64,000 nt of DNA from Niveibacterium umoris. Its GTDB lineage: Bacteria; Pseudomonadota; Gammaproteobacteria; Burkholderiales; Rhodocyclaceae. A model generated the notes under the pieces. It was not told where the DNA came from. It saw only the letters and a program-made list of their open reading frames with translations, and did no database searches. Position numbers and translations under genes: made by a program. This document shows, one piece after another, positions 11,145 to 19,949 of the stretch. Where the stretch lies: the NCBI RefSeq assembly GCF_014197015.1, contig NZ_JACIET010000002.1:1116001-1180000 (forward strand), given 5' to 3'. How positions within the stretch are numbered: position 1 is the stretch's first letter; every line of letters starts with the position of its first letter.

Positions 11145-11727
11145 CGTTCGGCGCGCGCCGCCGCACTTGCGGAATGAGGGCGAGGATCAGCCCGATCACG
11201 GCCCCGGCGACATGCGCCTGCCAGGCAACGGCAATACCTGCGGGCAGGCCGCTGAGATCGGTCTGCAAACCCCAGGCGTCGCACGCCAGTTTGGCGGTGA
11301 ACGCCGCTGCAATGAGTAGCAGCGGCGCACGCAGATGGCGGTCCCGCCACAGTCGCTCCGCTGCCGCAAAACACAGCGTCACCGCCAGGGCTGAGGCGCC
11401 GCGATAGGCGACGAGGTGCGGCGCGGCCAGCAGTGTCGTCAGCGAGATCAGCGGCGCTGCGCCGAAGTAGAGCAGCAGCGTGCGGCGGCTGCCGAGATCG
11501 GCTTCGACAAGCACCGCGGCACAGCAGAGCGCGAGCAGGTCGGTCAACGCGTGGGTGGCGCCAAAGTGCATGAGGTGGCCACTCCACAGTTGCCACAATG
11601 CGCCGCCGGTGAGGGGCGCGCGCGACAGCGCCAATGCGTCTTGCAAGCCTTCGGGCAGCGCAAGGGCGGCGAGTGCACAGCCCGCCAGCGCGACACTGAC
11701 GTACGGCAGGCGGATTGCAGCGCTCAC
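11134..11727 (-). CDS. Rhombosortase (rhomboid-family intramembrane protease)
   Basis: 197 aa, six predicted transmembrane helices. It has the compact rhomboid core: G-H-x2-H-x4-H in TM2 (Gly50, His51, His54, His59), the catalytic serine in Y-R-G-A-S-A (Ser112) and the catalytic histidine in Q-A-H-V-A-G (His172). The Y-R-G-A-S-A loop replacing the G-x-S-G of canonical rhomboids, and the short length, are rhombosortase features. Rhombosortases cleave C-terminal GlyGly-CTERM anchors. The gene overlaps by four bases (ATGA) with the upstream lipoprotein gene, whose C-terminus is exactly such an anchor, so enzyme and substrate form one operon. Confidence 0.85.
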   Translation of the reverse strand: MSAAIRLPYVSVALAGCALAALALPEGLQDALALSRAPLTGGALWQLWSGHLMHFGATHALTDLLALCCAAVLVEADLGSRRTLLLYFGAAPLISLTTLLAAPHLVAYRGASALAVTLCFAAAERLWRDRHLRAPLLLIAAAFTAKLACDAWGLQTDLSGLPAGIAVAWQAHVAGAVIGLILALIPQVRRRAPNATA

Positions 11728-12560
11728 GGACGTCGACTCAGCCCGATCAGGATCAGCAGGCCGGCGGCAATCAGTACGCCGCCGAGGCCGATTCCCCCGC
11801 CGCCGCTATAGCCCGGGCGGTTGACGACTTGCACCGTACTGTCGGTCTTGATCCGTGCGCGGAAGCGTTCCAGTTCGCCCTTCAGATTGGGGATCAGGTC
11901 ATCCACCGCGGCGTTGAAGCCGGCGCTGCGCGCATCGCGCGAAGCCTCGCTGAAATTGACCAGCGTCGAACTGCCCTTGATGCGGCTCGTGCCGGGCGCG
12001 CGGAACAAGAGCTTGTGGCTGGCGACATCGAACACCGCGGCGTCCACCATCGTCTGCACATCGTAGCGATCACCCTGTATCACGTAGGCGCCTACGATGG
12101 TCCAGTACAGCATCGACAGCACGCCGTTGTCGACGAACTGCACCTGGTCGTACGAGACCAGTGCAACGACGTCGACATCGAACATGCGTGCCACCTGCTC
12201 CAGATTGGCGAAGCCGCCCTTGGCGCGCAGGTAGGACGACGGAATCACTTCGATCTTGCCGACATAGGGCAGGCTCGCGAAGTTGCCTTTCACCTTTTCC
12301 AGCAACAGCGTCTTCTGCTGTTCCGGCAAGCCGGCGCCCCATTGGCCGGGGGGCGCGAAAGCGATGCCGACCTTGACCGGCACCGGCAGCGTAGTCATTC
12401 CCGGGGCGAGGGCGGGTGACTGCTTGGCATCGGGGAAGAGGTACTCGACCGCGCTGCCGGACTGCGCGTGCGTGTCCTGGTTGTGCCACAGGCTGGCGCA
12501 TCCGGTGAGTTGAGCAAAGAGCAAGGGGATCAGCAACAGAACTAGGCGGCGGGCATGCAT
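11724..12560 (-). CDS. Rhombotarget lipoprotein with GlyGly-CTERM-like tail
   Basis: 278 aa. An N-terminal lipoprotein signal with lipobox L-T-G-C (Cys21) anchors it after export. The C-terminus (from about residue 250) is S-G-G-G-G-I-G-L-G-G, then a hydrophobic helix, then a basic S-R-R-P end: the tripartite layout of a GlyGly-CTERM sorting signal. This matches the rhombotarget lipoprotein family found next to rhombosortase. The middle region is a Lys/Asp-rich soluble domain of unknown function. It is translationally coupled to the rhombosortase. Being lipidated at one end and membrane-anchored at the other suggests a protein released or re-anchored by rhombosortase cleavage. Confidence 0.85.
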   Translation of the reverse strand: MHARRLVLLLIPLLFAQLTGCASLWHNQDTHAQSGSAVEYLFPDAKQSPALAPGMTTLPVPVKVGIAFAPPGQWGAGLPEQQKTLLLEKVKGNFASLPYVGKIEVIPSSYLRAKGGFANLEQVARMFDVDVVALVSYDQVQFVDNGVLSMLYWTIVGAYVIQGDRYDVQTMVDAAVFDVASHKLLFRAPGTSRIKGSSTLVNFSEASRDARSAGFNAAVDDLIPNLKGELERFRARIKTDSTVQVVNRPGYSGGGGIGLGGVLIAAGLLILIGLSRRP

Positions 12561-12728
12561 GGCGGGCTCGTGAGGAATGGGACGCTGCGATGTTTGCGCA
12601 CCTGTCGGCGTCGGGCGAGCCTTGCCGCCGGCGTAGCGTTCCTTGAGCGTTCGCGTATTGCGGTTCGATACTGATGTGTCCGCCGGACCGGGAGTGCCCG
12701 CCCGCCTGGTGGGCGGCGCTGCGTGGGC

Positions 12729-13508
12729 TTACTTTTCGGGTGCGACGCGATAGTCGGCAAGGATGCGCTCGAAGGCGCCGCGACCGAGCAATCGGGTTTG
12801 CGCCCGTTCCAGTTGCTCCAGCGAGATCGTCGCAGACTTGCTGCGGGCGCAATACACCGAGGTGCGCGTGATGAGCAGCGACGACGCACGCAGCGCTCGC
12901 GCATTCGGATCGATGCGCTGCAGGTAAGCCAGGTCGATCGTTCGCATCACCGTGTAGTCGACGCGGCCGGCGAGTTGCTTGCGTACGGCCGCGGCTTCGT
13001 TGGGAGCGTCGTCGCGGGTGATGCGGGCGCTCGCAAACAGCGGATCGAGCAGCGGATAGTGGTAGCCCAGCACGGTGCCGACCGACTTGCCATGCAGGTC
13101 TTCCAGCGTTTGCACGGTCGGGCTGGTGCTTGCGCCCACCAGTCGCTCTTCGATGGTCATGTAGGGGGAAGGCCAGTCATAGCGCGCCTTTGCGTCGGTG
13201 ACCCATTCTGGCGTGGTGAAACAGCGCACATCGATGTGGATGCCGGGGTCACGCTGTTCCTCGCGCAATCGCGAAAGGATCACCGGGACAGCGCTGCGCC
13301 CGAGTTCAGCGGCGAGCGCTTCCTGCCACGCCTTCATGATGCCGCCGACCAGCGCGGTACGCCCGCCTGAAGTCTGGATCTCGCCAAACGGCATCGCCCA
13401 GGCCTCTGAAACGCCAAAGTAGAGTGGCGCGGGCGTCGACGGGCCGGCCTCACTGCACGGGGCGAGCAGCATCAAGACGAGGAAGACGGATTGGTGCGCG
13501 CTCTGCAA
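12729..13508 (-). CDS. Orphan periplasmic solute-binding protein (SBP family 3-like)
   Basis: 259 aa. It begins with a hydrophobic signal-like segment ending in C-S-E-A-G; the start codon appears to be TTG 13508, so the exact N-terminus is uncertain. The remainder has the layout of family-3 extracellular solute-binding proteins: an early Y-F-G-V-S-E-A-W segment, an L-H-G-K-S-V-G-T-V-L-G hinge region, and an alternating alpha/beta pattern. No ABC permease or ATPase gene lies nearby, and two other orphan members of this kind occur in the window. It may deliver ligand to a sensor or be a stand-alone binding protein. The ligand is unknown. Confidence 0.6.
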   Translation of the reverse strand: MQSAHQSVFLVLMLLAPCSEAGPSTPAPLYFGVSEAWAMPFGEIQTSGGRTALVGGIMKAWQEALAAELGRSAVPVILSRLREEQRDPGIHIDVRCFTTPEWVTDAKARYDWPSPYMTIEERLVGASTSPTVQTLEDLHGKSVGTVLGYHYPLLDPLFASARITRDDAPNEAAAVRKQLAGRVDYTVMRTIDLAYLQRIDPNARALRASSLLITRTSVYCARSKSATISLEQLERAQTRLLGRGAFERILADYRVAPEK

Positions 13509-13712
13509 GGTTGGGCGTTCCCGAGGATGCTGCGTGCTCTGCAGTCTAGACGAGCATCCAGACCGTCACCAGCGCGCCGCCGCCCATTACAGCAGCGCGC
13601 TCGTCACTCTTCCGGCGCGCGCCGCCGGGCATGCCATTCGCGCGAGCGGCGGGTTGCCGTAGAGCGCTTCCGCGCCTACATTGCGTGTACCTCGTCCGCG
13701 CGGGAGCACCGC

Positions 13713-14240
13713 ATGATCCGCTTGCTTGCATTGATTGGCGTGTTGCTGGCGATCCCCGCTCGCGCCGAGATCATCGACAGCGCCGAGCGCGGTTTCACCG
13801 TCGTGCAGACCGCCAGTGTGGCGGCGAGCCCGGATCGGGCCTGGCAAGCGCTGACCAGTGAGGTGGGGCGCTGGTGGCACCCGGAGCACACCTGGTTCGG
13901 CAGGGCGGATGCCTTGAGCATCAATGCGCGGGCGGGCGGGTGCTTTTGCGAAATTTCCGGCGACGCGCAGGTGGAACATGCACGTGTGATCTTCGTCCAG
14001 CCGGGGAAGCTGCTGCGCATGAGCGGTGCGCTCGGCCCGATGCAGGGCATGGGCCTGAGCGGGCTGATCGACTGGCAATTCGCGGCGAAAGACGGCGAGA
14101 CGCTGATCACGCTGCGCAGCCGCTTTGGCGGCTACGCGCCTGAAGGCCTCGGCGCGCTGGCCAAGCCGGTCGATTACGTGCTCGGGCTGCAGCTCAAACG
14201 CCTTGCCGCCCACATCGAAGGTCGCGAGTTGCCGCGCTGA
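13713..14240 (+). CDS. Exported SRPBCC-superfamily protein
   Basis: 175 aa. ATG 13713 starts a short signal peptide (cleavage near A-R-A-E). The mature part fits the START/Bet v1-like SRPBCC fold: S-P-D-R-A-W-Q-A-L-T near the beginning, a W-W-H-P-E-H-T segment, a central G-G-C-F-C-E-I strand, and a long C-terminal helix ending L-K-R-L-A-A-H-I-E. These domains form a hydrophobic ligand pocket. Exported versions are less common than the cytosolic AHSA1 type, and the ligand cannot be inferred. It is divergent from the binding-protein gene at 12729-13508 and convergent with the AraC-type regulator. Confidence 0.7.
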   Translation: MIRLLALIGVLLAIPARAEIIDSAERGFTVVQTASVAASPDRAWQALTSEVGRWWHPEHTWFGRADALSINARAGGCFCEISGDAQVEHARVIFVQPGKLLRMSGALGPMQGMGLSGLIDWQFAAKDGETLITLRSRFGGYAPEGLGALAKPVDYVLGLQLKRLAAHIEGRELPR

Positions 14241-14272
14241 AGGGCTCGCCTCGCTCGCGGCCGGGGCCGCGC

Positions 14273-15118
14273 TCAGTGCCCCGACGCGCCACTGTTCCTG
14301 TGGCGGTATTGACTCGGCGATTCGCCGAAACGCGCCTTGAACGCGGTGGAAAAGTGGAACGCGTTCGGGTATCCAACCGACTCGGCAATGGACCCGATCG
14401 CCCGATCACAACTGCTCAGCAGCAGCGCAGCACGTTGCAGGCGAAGCGCCGAAATCCGTGCCATGGGTGGCTCGCCGCACTGGGCGAGGAAACGCCGGTT
14501 CAACTGCGCCGGCGAGAGGCCGGCACGACGGCATAAGGTGTCGAGCGTCCACGGCCGCGCGAGATCGTTAAGTACCTCGACCAGCAGCGTGTCGACCAGC
14601 GCGTCGCGGCGCTTGCCGCCCGCCATGCGTCGCGCCTCGCGCAGCATGTACTCGCGGCACTGCTCGATCAGCAGCATGCGCAGGCGCGAGCCGGCCGCCG
14701 TGAAGTGTTCTGCATGCAGAGCCTCGAGTGCGCCTGCGAAGCGGCGGCCGTCGGGCCATCTGAAATGGCACGGCAGCGCTGCGAGCTCACGCCAGGCTGG
14801 CGTCCACTCGACGATGATCCAGGCGCTGTCGCGGTAACCGCCTTCATCGAGCGTGAGGCTGAAGCGCACTTCGGGCGGTATGAAGATCGCTTCACCCGCG
14901 CAAAGGTGTCCGGCGGTGTCGCCGATCATGAAACGAGAACTCCCGTCCAGCGCAAAGCTGAGCATCGCGCGACCAGAGAACTGGCGATCGATGCGGTGGT
15001 GATCACGCAGTTCCGAGAGCCCGCCGATCCAGATGCCGGCATCCCCGAATTCCGGGAACTGCTGCTGATCGAGAAAGCGCTCGCGACACGCGGGGCCGAC
15101 TTCGATGATCTCGCGCAT
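14273..15118 (-). CDS. AraC-family transcriptional regulator
   Basis: 281 aa. The N-terminal half is a cupin-like sensor domain with segments such as G-E-A-I-F-I-P-P-E-V. The C-terminal 100 residues contain the two AraC helix-turn-helix motifs (L-D-T-L-C-R-R-A-G-L-S-P and the second G-Y-P-N-A-F-H-F-S-T-A-F-K segment, the usual AraC signature). It is divergently transcribed from the esterase lipoprotein gene with a 117-base shared intergenic region, so it probably controls that gene and itself. The effector is unknown. Confidence 0.88.
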   Translation of the reverse strand: MREIIEVGPACRERFLDQQQFPEFGDAGIWIGGLSELRDHHRIDRQFSGRAMLSFALDGSSRFMIGDTAGHLCAGEAIFIPPEVRFSLTLDEGGYRDSAWIIVEWTPAWRELAALPCHFRWPDGRRFAGALEALHAEHFTAAGSRLRMLLIEQCREYMLREARRMAGGKRRDALVDTLLVEVLNDLARPWTLDTLCRRAGLSPAQLNRRFLAQCGEPPMARISALRLQRAALLLSSCDRAIGSIAESVGYPNAFHFSTAFKARFGESPSQYRHRNSGASGH

Positions 15119-15235
15119 GAGAAGAATGGAAAGGTTGCCGCAAAATTCCTCTATGTCATCGTCGTAGGCGGGTCAATAGCATGCAGGGCTTGACTGCACT
15201 ACTACAACAATGTCGATGCCAATGAGGAGCCAAAC

Positions 15236-16519
15236 ATGAGAAGAATTGCCGGACCATTCTGCCTGATCGGGCTAAGCGCGCTGGTCGGCGCTTGCGGTTC
15301 GGGCGGAGCGGAGCCCCCCGCGACGCCGGTAAAGAGCGATCCGCCGGCCTGTGTTGTCAGCGATACGCCGACCACAGCGGGCAACATGATCGTGCGCGTG
15401 ACCTCGTTGCCGGCGAATCAGCCCGCAGCCGATGCCGTCTTCATCGCCGGTACGATGAACGGGTGGAAGCCCGGCGACACCGCCTGGCAACTGAAGCCCA
15501 ATTGCGACGGATCCCTGCAGGTCGAGGTGCCTTTCGCAAAAGTGGGTGACAGCCAGCAATTCAAGTTCACCCGCGGTGACTGGAAGAAGGTGGAAGTCGA
15601 CGCCAATCGCTACGACGTGCCCAACCGCACGCTCACTTCGGATGGCGTGCACACGCTTGCAAAGCTCACGATTGCCAAATGGGCCGATCTGGAAGGCGGC
15701 AGCCTGGGCAGCCCACCGACTGTGACTGGCGATGTGCGCTTCCAGGACGTCGAGGTCTCGCCCGGCGTGACGCGCAAGCTGCGCGTGTACCTGCCGCCGG
15801 ACTATGCGACCGCGCCCGCCAAGCGCTACCCGGTGCTGTACATGTTCGACGCGCAGAACCTGTACGACAAGAAGACGTCCGGCTTCGGCAAGGAATGGCA
15901 GGTCGACGAAACGCTCGAAGCCATGTTCAAGGCTGGCCAGACCGACGGCGTGATCGTCGTGGGTATCGACAACGCCGGCGATGCGGTGAACCGTTATGCC
16001 GAATACACCGGCTGGAACTGGACCCACCCGACCCTTGGCGCCATCACCGCGCGCGGCGACCAGCATGCGGCGTGGATCGTCGGTACGGTGATGCCCCTGG
16101 TGAACAGCAGCTACCGCACGCTCACCGATCGGGCGAACACCGGTCTTGCAGGCAGCTCGATGGGTGCCTACATGACGCTCTACACCGGCGCGAAGTACCC
16201 GGAGAAGTTCGGCAAGCTTGCCGCCTTCTCGCTCGTGGCGCTGGATGATCCGATGCAGGGCCAGCACCTGCGGGATTTCGTCGCCGCGCCGGGCAATGCA
16301 TTTGCGTCAACGACCACGGTGTATGTCGACGTCGGCGACGCGGAACAGCTGTCCTACACCACGCCGGCGCTGATGGTCAGCAGCGAAGGCCAGATGTGTG
16401 CGGCGCTGCAGAGCGGTGGTTTCACGCCGACCTGCAAGGTCATCGCCGGTGGCATTCACGACGAGACTGCGTGGTCGGTGCGCCTGCCGGACATCCTCAA
16501 GGCGTGGTACGGAAAGTGA
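15236..16519 (+). CDS. Esterase-family lipoprotein with starch-binding-like N-terminal domain
   Basis: 427 aa. Lipoprotein signal with Cys20 (lipobox V-G-A-C). Residues about 50-140 look like a CBM20/CBM48-type immunoglobulin-like carbohydrate-binding module (F-I-A-G-T-M-N-G-W and F-K-F-T-R-G-D-W-K). The C-terminal two thirds is an alpha/beta hydrolase of the putative esterase (esterase D/Fes-like) family with nucleophile Ser308 in G-S-S-M-G, a following Asp in V-D-V-G-D-A, and His in G-G-I-H-D. It is probably a surface carbohydrate or siderophore ester hydrolase. The AraC regulator is divergent to it, and a bidirectional terminator follows. Confidence 0.82.
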   Translation: MRRIAGPFCLIGLSALVGACGSGGAEPPATPVKSDPPACVVSDTPTTAGNMIVRVTSLPANQPAADAVFIAGTMNGWKPGDTAWQLKPNCDGSLQVEVPFAKVGDSQQFKFTRGDWKKVEVDANRYDVPNRTLTSDGVHTLAKLTIAKWADLEGGSLGSPPTVTGDVRFQDVEVSPGVTRKLRVYLPPDYATAPAKRYPVLYMFDAQNLYDKKTSGFGKEWQVDETLEAMFKAGQTDGVIVVGIDNAGDAVNRYAEYTGWNWTHPTLGAITARGDQHAAWIVGTVMPLVNSSYRTLTDRANTGLAGSSMGAYMTLYTGAKYPEKFGKLAAFSLVALDDPMQGQHLRDFVAAPGNAFASTTTVYVDVGDAEQLSYTTPALMVSSEGQMCAALQSGGFTPTCKVIAGGIHDETAWSVRLPDILKAWYGK

Positions 16520-16556
16520 ACGGCGGGGCCAAAGCGCCCTTGGCGATCTGAAAGAG

Positions 16557-16592
16557 AAAGCCCCGCTCCGGTGACCCGGGCGGGGCTTTCGT
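16557..16592. terminator. Bidirectional terminator between esterase and pepN
   Basis: A 10-bp stem AAAGCCCCGC / GCGGGGCTTT (16557-16566 with 16580-16589) has further pairing inside the loop. It has T-rich sequence on both strands (CTTTCGTG on plus, TTTCTCTTTC on minus) and lies between the two convergent genes. Confidence 0.8.
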
Positions 16593-16616
16593 GTTGCAGC
16601 GACGCGTCGGCGTCGA

Positions 16617-19316
16617 TCAGCTTTCCAGCGCCTTGCCGACGATCTCGGCGACATCGCGGGAAAGCTTGTCATGGCCCTGCACGCGCACCAGCGCCATGCG
16701 CGCCAGCGATTGGCGCTGGGTGTCGAACTTGCGCCAGCGGTCGAAGCTGCGTGCGATGCGGGCGGCGACCTGCGGGTTCAGTGCGTCGAGCTGCAGGATC
16801 GCATCGGCGGCCAATGCGTAACCGGACCCGTCCGCAGCGTGGAAGTGCTTCGGGTTGGCGGCGCAGAAGGCGCGGATCAGCGCATAGACCTTGTTCGGGT
16901 TCCGGATGTCGAAGGCCGGGTGGTCGAGCAGGGCGCGCACCCGGGCGCCGGTGTCCGGCGCGCGCGAGGTCGACTGCACCTGCAGCCACTTGTCGACGAC
17001 CAGCGCCTCGTCCTTCCACTTCGCGAGGAAGCGCTCCAGCGCCGCGTCGCGCGCCGGGCTGGCGAACTGCGCGAGCGCGCTCAGCGCGGCCATGCTGTCG
17101 GTCATGTTGTTGGCGCTGTCGAACTGGTTCTGCAGCAGCGCGAGCGACTCGGCATCGTCCACCTCGGCGATGTAGGAGAGGCAGGCATTGCGCAGCGCGC
17201 GGGCGCCGGCCTGCGTGGCCTCAGGTGAGTAGGGCGCGTCGATCTTCAGCTCGTGGTAGGCGGCGGCGAACGGCCCCTTGAGTTCGTTCGCGAGGTGGCG
17301 ACGCAGCGCAAGGCGTGCGGCGTGGATCGCGTCCGGATCGACCGTGCCTTCGGTGGCCTCGATCAGCACCACTTCCGAAGGCAGCATCAGCGCCTCGGCG
17401 ACCAGCGCCGGGTCGCCACCCGGCGCGAAGGCCGAGCCGAGCAGCGCGCGCATCGCATCGACATAGCCTGCCGGCACCCAGGCGAGCGTGTCACCGCTGC
17501 CGGCCTGGAAGGCGGCCACGCCGGCCATCAGGATGTCGGTCGCGAGGCGCTGACCCGCTTCCCAGCGACAGAAGGCGTCGCTGTCGCGCGCCATCAGGTG
17601 GGTCAGATCTGCCTGGCTGTACGGATAGTCGAGCACCACCGGGGCCGAGAAGCCGCGCAGCAGCGAAGGCACGGGCGCCTCAGCGAGGTCTTCGAAGACG
17701 AATTGCTGGCGATCTTCGGTGATCGACAGCACACGCTGTGTGTCCGCCGCGGCGCTCTCTCCGGCGAGGCGCAGCGGCAGTTCGCGACCGTCGGCGCCGA
17801 GCAGGCCTATCACCAGCGGCAGGTGATAGGCGCCACGCGCCACAGCGCGCCCTTCAGCTTCGAGGCGTTTCTCGTACGCGGTGGCCGGATACTGCTGCTC
17901 AACATCCAGCGTGAAGCGTTTGGTGGCTGCGTCGTAGGCGCCGCGCACAAGCAGCTTCGGCGTGCCGGCCTGGTTGTACCAGCGCTTGAACTGTGTGAGG
18001 TCGAGGCCGGAGGCGTCCTGCATCGCGGCGACGAAGTCCTCGCAGGTCACCGCCTGACCGTCGTGGCGCGCGAAGTAGAGATCCATACCCTTGCGGAAGG
18101 CGTCCTTGCCGATCAGGGTGTGGATCATGCGGATCACTTCAGCGCCCTTCTCGTACACCGTGGCGCTGTAGAAGTTGTTGATCTCGGCGTAGCTGGCCGG
18201 CCGGATCGGGTGCGCCATCGGGCCCGCGTCTTCCGGGAACTGTGCGGTACGCAGCGTGCGGACCTCCTGGATACGGGTCACGCCGGCCGAATGCATGTCC
18301 ATGCCGAACTGCTGGTCACGGAACACCGTGAGGCCTTCCTTCAGCGAGAGCTGGAACCAGTCGCGGCAGGTCACGCGGTTGCCGGTCCAGTTGTGGAAGT
18401 ACTCGTGTGCGACGACGCGGTCGATGTTCTGGAAGTCGATGTCGGTGGCGGTGTCCGGGCGGGCCAGCACGTACTTCGTGTTGAAGATGTTGAGGCCCTT
18501 GTTCTCCATCGCGCCCATGTTGAAGTCGCCGACCGCGACGATCATGTAGTGGTCCAGATCCATCTCCAGACCGAACACGTCTTCGTCCCACTTCATCGAC
18601 TTCTTCAGCGCTGCCATCGCATGGCCGCACTGGTCGAGCTTGCCCGGCTCCACGTACACCGCGCAGCGCACCTTGCGACCCGACTTGGTGACGAACCAGT
18701 CTTCGAGCATGTCGAGTTTGGCCGCGACCATCGCGAACAGGTAGCTCGGCTTGCGGAACGGGTCTTCCCACTTCGCCCAGTGGCGGCCGCCTTCTTCGTC
18801 ACCGGCACCGACCGGGTTACCGTTGCCCAGCAGCACCGGGAACTGCGCCTTGTCGGCATGGATCGTGACCGTGTACTTCGCCATCACGTCAGGCCGGTCG
18901 AGGAACCAGGTGATGCGGCGAAAGCCTTCGGCCTCGCACTGGGTGAAGTAACCATCCTTCGAGCGGTACAGGCCCGACAGCTGCGTATTGCCGTCCGGGT
19001 TGATCGTGCTGACCGTGGTCAGCGTGAAGCTGTCGGGCAGTTCGGCGTGAATCATCAGCTGATCTGCGCACAGCACGTACTCGCCCTGGCCGAGCGGGCG
19101 ACCATCGAGGCGCACCGACTCCAGCTTCAGGTCTTCTCCGTTGAGCACGAGGCTCGCGCTCGGATCCGCAGCGGCGGGGTTGCGCTGGCAGGCCAGCGAG
19201 GCGGTGACACAGGCGAAACCGGCTTCGATCGAGATATCCAGGTCGACGGTCTCGATCTGGAACGCGGGCGGGGTGTAATCCTTCAGGTAGATCGCTTGTG
19301 GCGTGTCGGTGCGCAT
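16617..19316 (-). CDS. pepN: Aminopeptidase N (M1 zinc metallopeptidase)
   Basis: 899 aa, slightly longer than the about 870 aa of E. coli PepN. A cytosolic enzyme that removes N-terminal residues from peptides. The substrate-recognition motif G-A-M-E-N is at 268-272, and the zinc site is H-E-x2-H at 304-308 with the third ligand Glu327, the M1 spacing. The alanyl-aminopeptidase C-terminal helical domains are complete. It is monocistronic, ends at the bidirectional terminator, and has a long 633-base region upstream. Confidence 0.95.
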   Translation of the reverse strand: MRTDTPQAIYLKDYTPPAFQIETVDLDISIEAGFACVTASLACQRNPAAADPSASLVLNGEDLKLESVRLDGRPLGQGEYVLCADQLMIHAELPDSFTLTTVSTINPDGNTQLSGLYRSKDGYFTQCEAEGFRRITWFLDRPDVMAKYTVTIHADKAQFPVLLGNGNPVGAGDEEGGRHWAKWEDPFRKPSYLFAMVAAKLDMLEDWFVTKSGRKVRCAVYVEPGKLDQCGHAMAALKKSMKWDEDVFGLEMDLDHYMIVAVGDFNMGAMENKGLNIFNTKYVLARPDTATDIDFQNIDRVVAHEYFHNWTGNRVTCRDWFQLSLKEGLTVFRDQQFGMDMHSAGVTRIQEVRTLRTAQFPEDAGPMAHPIRPASYAEINNFYSATVYEKGAEVIRMIHTLIGKDAFRKGMDLYFARHDGQAVTCEDFVAAMQDASGLDLTQFKRWYNQAGTPKLLVRGAYDAATKRFTLDVEQQYPATAYEKRLEAEGRAVARGAYHLPLVIGLLGADGRELPLRLAGESAAADTQRVLSITEDRQQFVFEDLAEAPVPSLLRGFSAPVVLDYPYSQADLTHLMARDSDAFCRWEAGQRLATDILMAGVAAFQAGSGDTLAWVPAGYVDAMRALLGSAFAPGGDPALVAEALMLPSEVVLIEATEGTVDPDAIHAARLALRRHLANELKGPFAAAYHELKIDAPYSPEATQAGARALRNACLSYIAEVDDAESLALLQNQFDSANNMTDSMAALSALAQFASPARDAALERFLAKWKDEALVVDKWLQVQSTSRAPDTGARVRALLDHPAFDIRNPNKVYALIRAFCAANPKHFHAADGSGYALAADAILQLDALNPQVAARIARSFDRWRKFDTQRQSLARMALVRVQGHDKLSRDVAEIVGKALES

Positions 19317-19524
19317 GAGGAATCCTCTCTTGGGGGCCGGTGTGCGGCGTCGGGGCGGGCGCGCGCAAGTTGCGGCGCGTGCGCTGACCGGAGTGTTCTG
19401 GAGTGGAGGCGGATTCTAGTGCAGTGCCGGCGCGGGGGGTGTCATCGATGCGACCGGGAATTGCCGCAGCGGGAAGGACAGGGCGCGGGTGGAGCAGGGG
19501 CAGCCACGCTGGCGTGTTTCAGGA
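19317..19524. other. Non-coding stretch upstream of pepN
   Basis: No convincing coding frame on either strand. It presumably carries the pepN promoter and leader on the minus strand, although no clear -35/-10 pair stands out. The rest of this 633-base gap (19525-19949) is described under the hairpin and repeat entries. Confidence 0.4.
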
Positions 19525-19670
19525 GTCAGAAAAGATGAAGCCCGTCGGTGAGGGGGGGCTCGACCGACGGGCGGGGGGAGACAAGACGCTACGGGAGGAG
19601 ATGCCGCTGGGGGAAGCGACTTCGTCGGGGGACGGGGGGGAGGTCCGTAACGCCTTGGAACGAATTAAAC
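19525..19670 (-). ncRNA. Candidate C-rich small RNA or leader ending at a terminator hairpin
   Basis: On the minus strand a 10-bp stem (19563-19572 with 19540-19549) encloses a 13-base C-rich loop and is followed by a U-rich tail (TTCATCTTTTC), so it reads as a Rho-independent terminator. Upstream on the same strand are several runs of 5-7 C in CU-rich contexts (opposite the G-runs near 19575, 19610, 19627 and 19634), which could pair with Shine-Dalgarno sequences. A TTTAAT at 19669-19664 could be a -10, but no good -35 is visible. It could also be an upstream attenuator of pepN. No protein-like frame explains the region. Confidence 0.35.
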
Positions 19671-19702
19671 CAGTGAGTGCGGGACGCATCCTTGCCGGGA
19701 TT

Positions 19703-19717
19703 GCGCAATTCAAGAAA
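19703..19717 (+). repeat. 15-base direct repeat, copy 1 (possible sigma-28 -35 region)
   Basis: GCGCAATTCAAGAAA occurs here and again at 24047-24061, each time upstream of a signalling gene (the GGDEF-EAL protein and the chemotaxis receptor). The TCAAG core resembles a FliA -35. Here the matching -10 is poor. Confidence 0.4.
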
Positions 19718-19949
19718 TCTTCCGGGATCGCATGATTTCGCTTGAAACCCAGTGCCGATCAGCGTTCCGCCCCGGCAACCGGCGCGCAACCGGCTGCCAG
19801 CAAGGCTGATACTGCCTATGCAGGGTCCGGACGGCGCCGGATTGATAGCGATTGCTTGCTGCTGCACCACTTGTGTGCGCGCCAATCGGGTTCTGGGCGT
19901 GCGGAGCAGTCGCGAGACGTGGCAGACTGCGGTCTGCAACGAGGAGAGC

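Noticed and set aside
17253-19538. 761-codon plus-strand open frame opposite pepN
   Set aside because: Antisense artefact of GC-rich codon use; pepN has all catalytic motifs.
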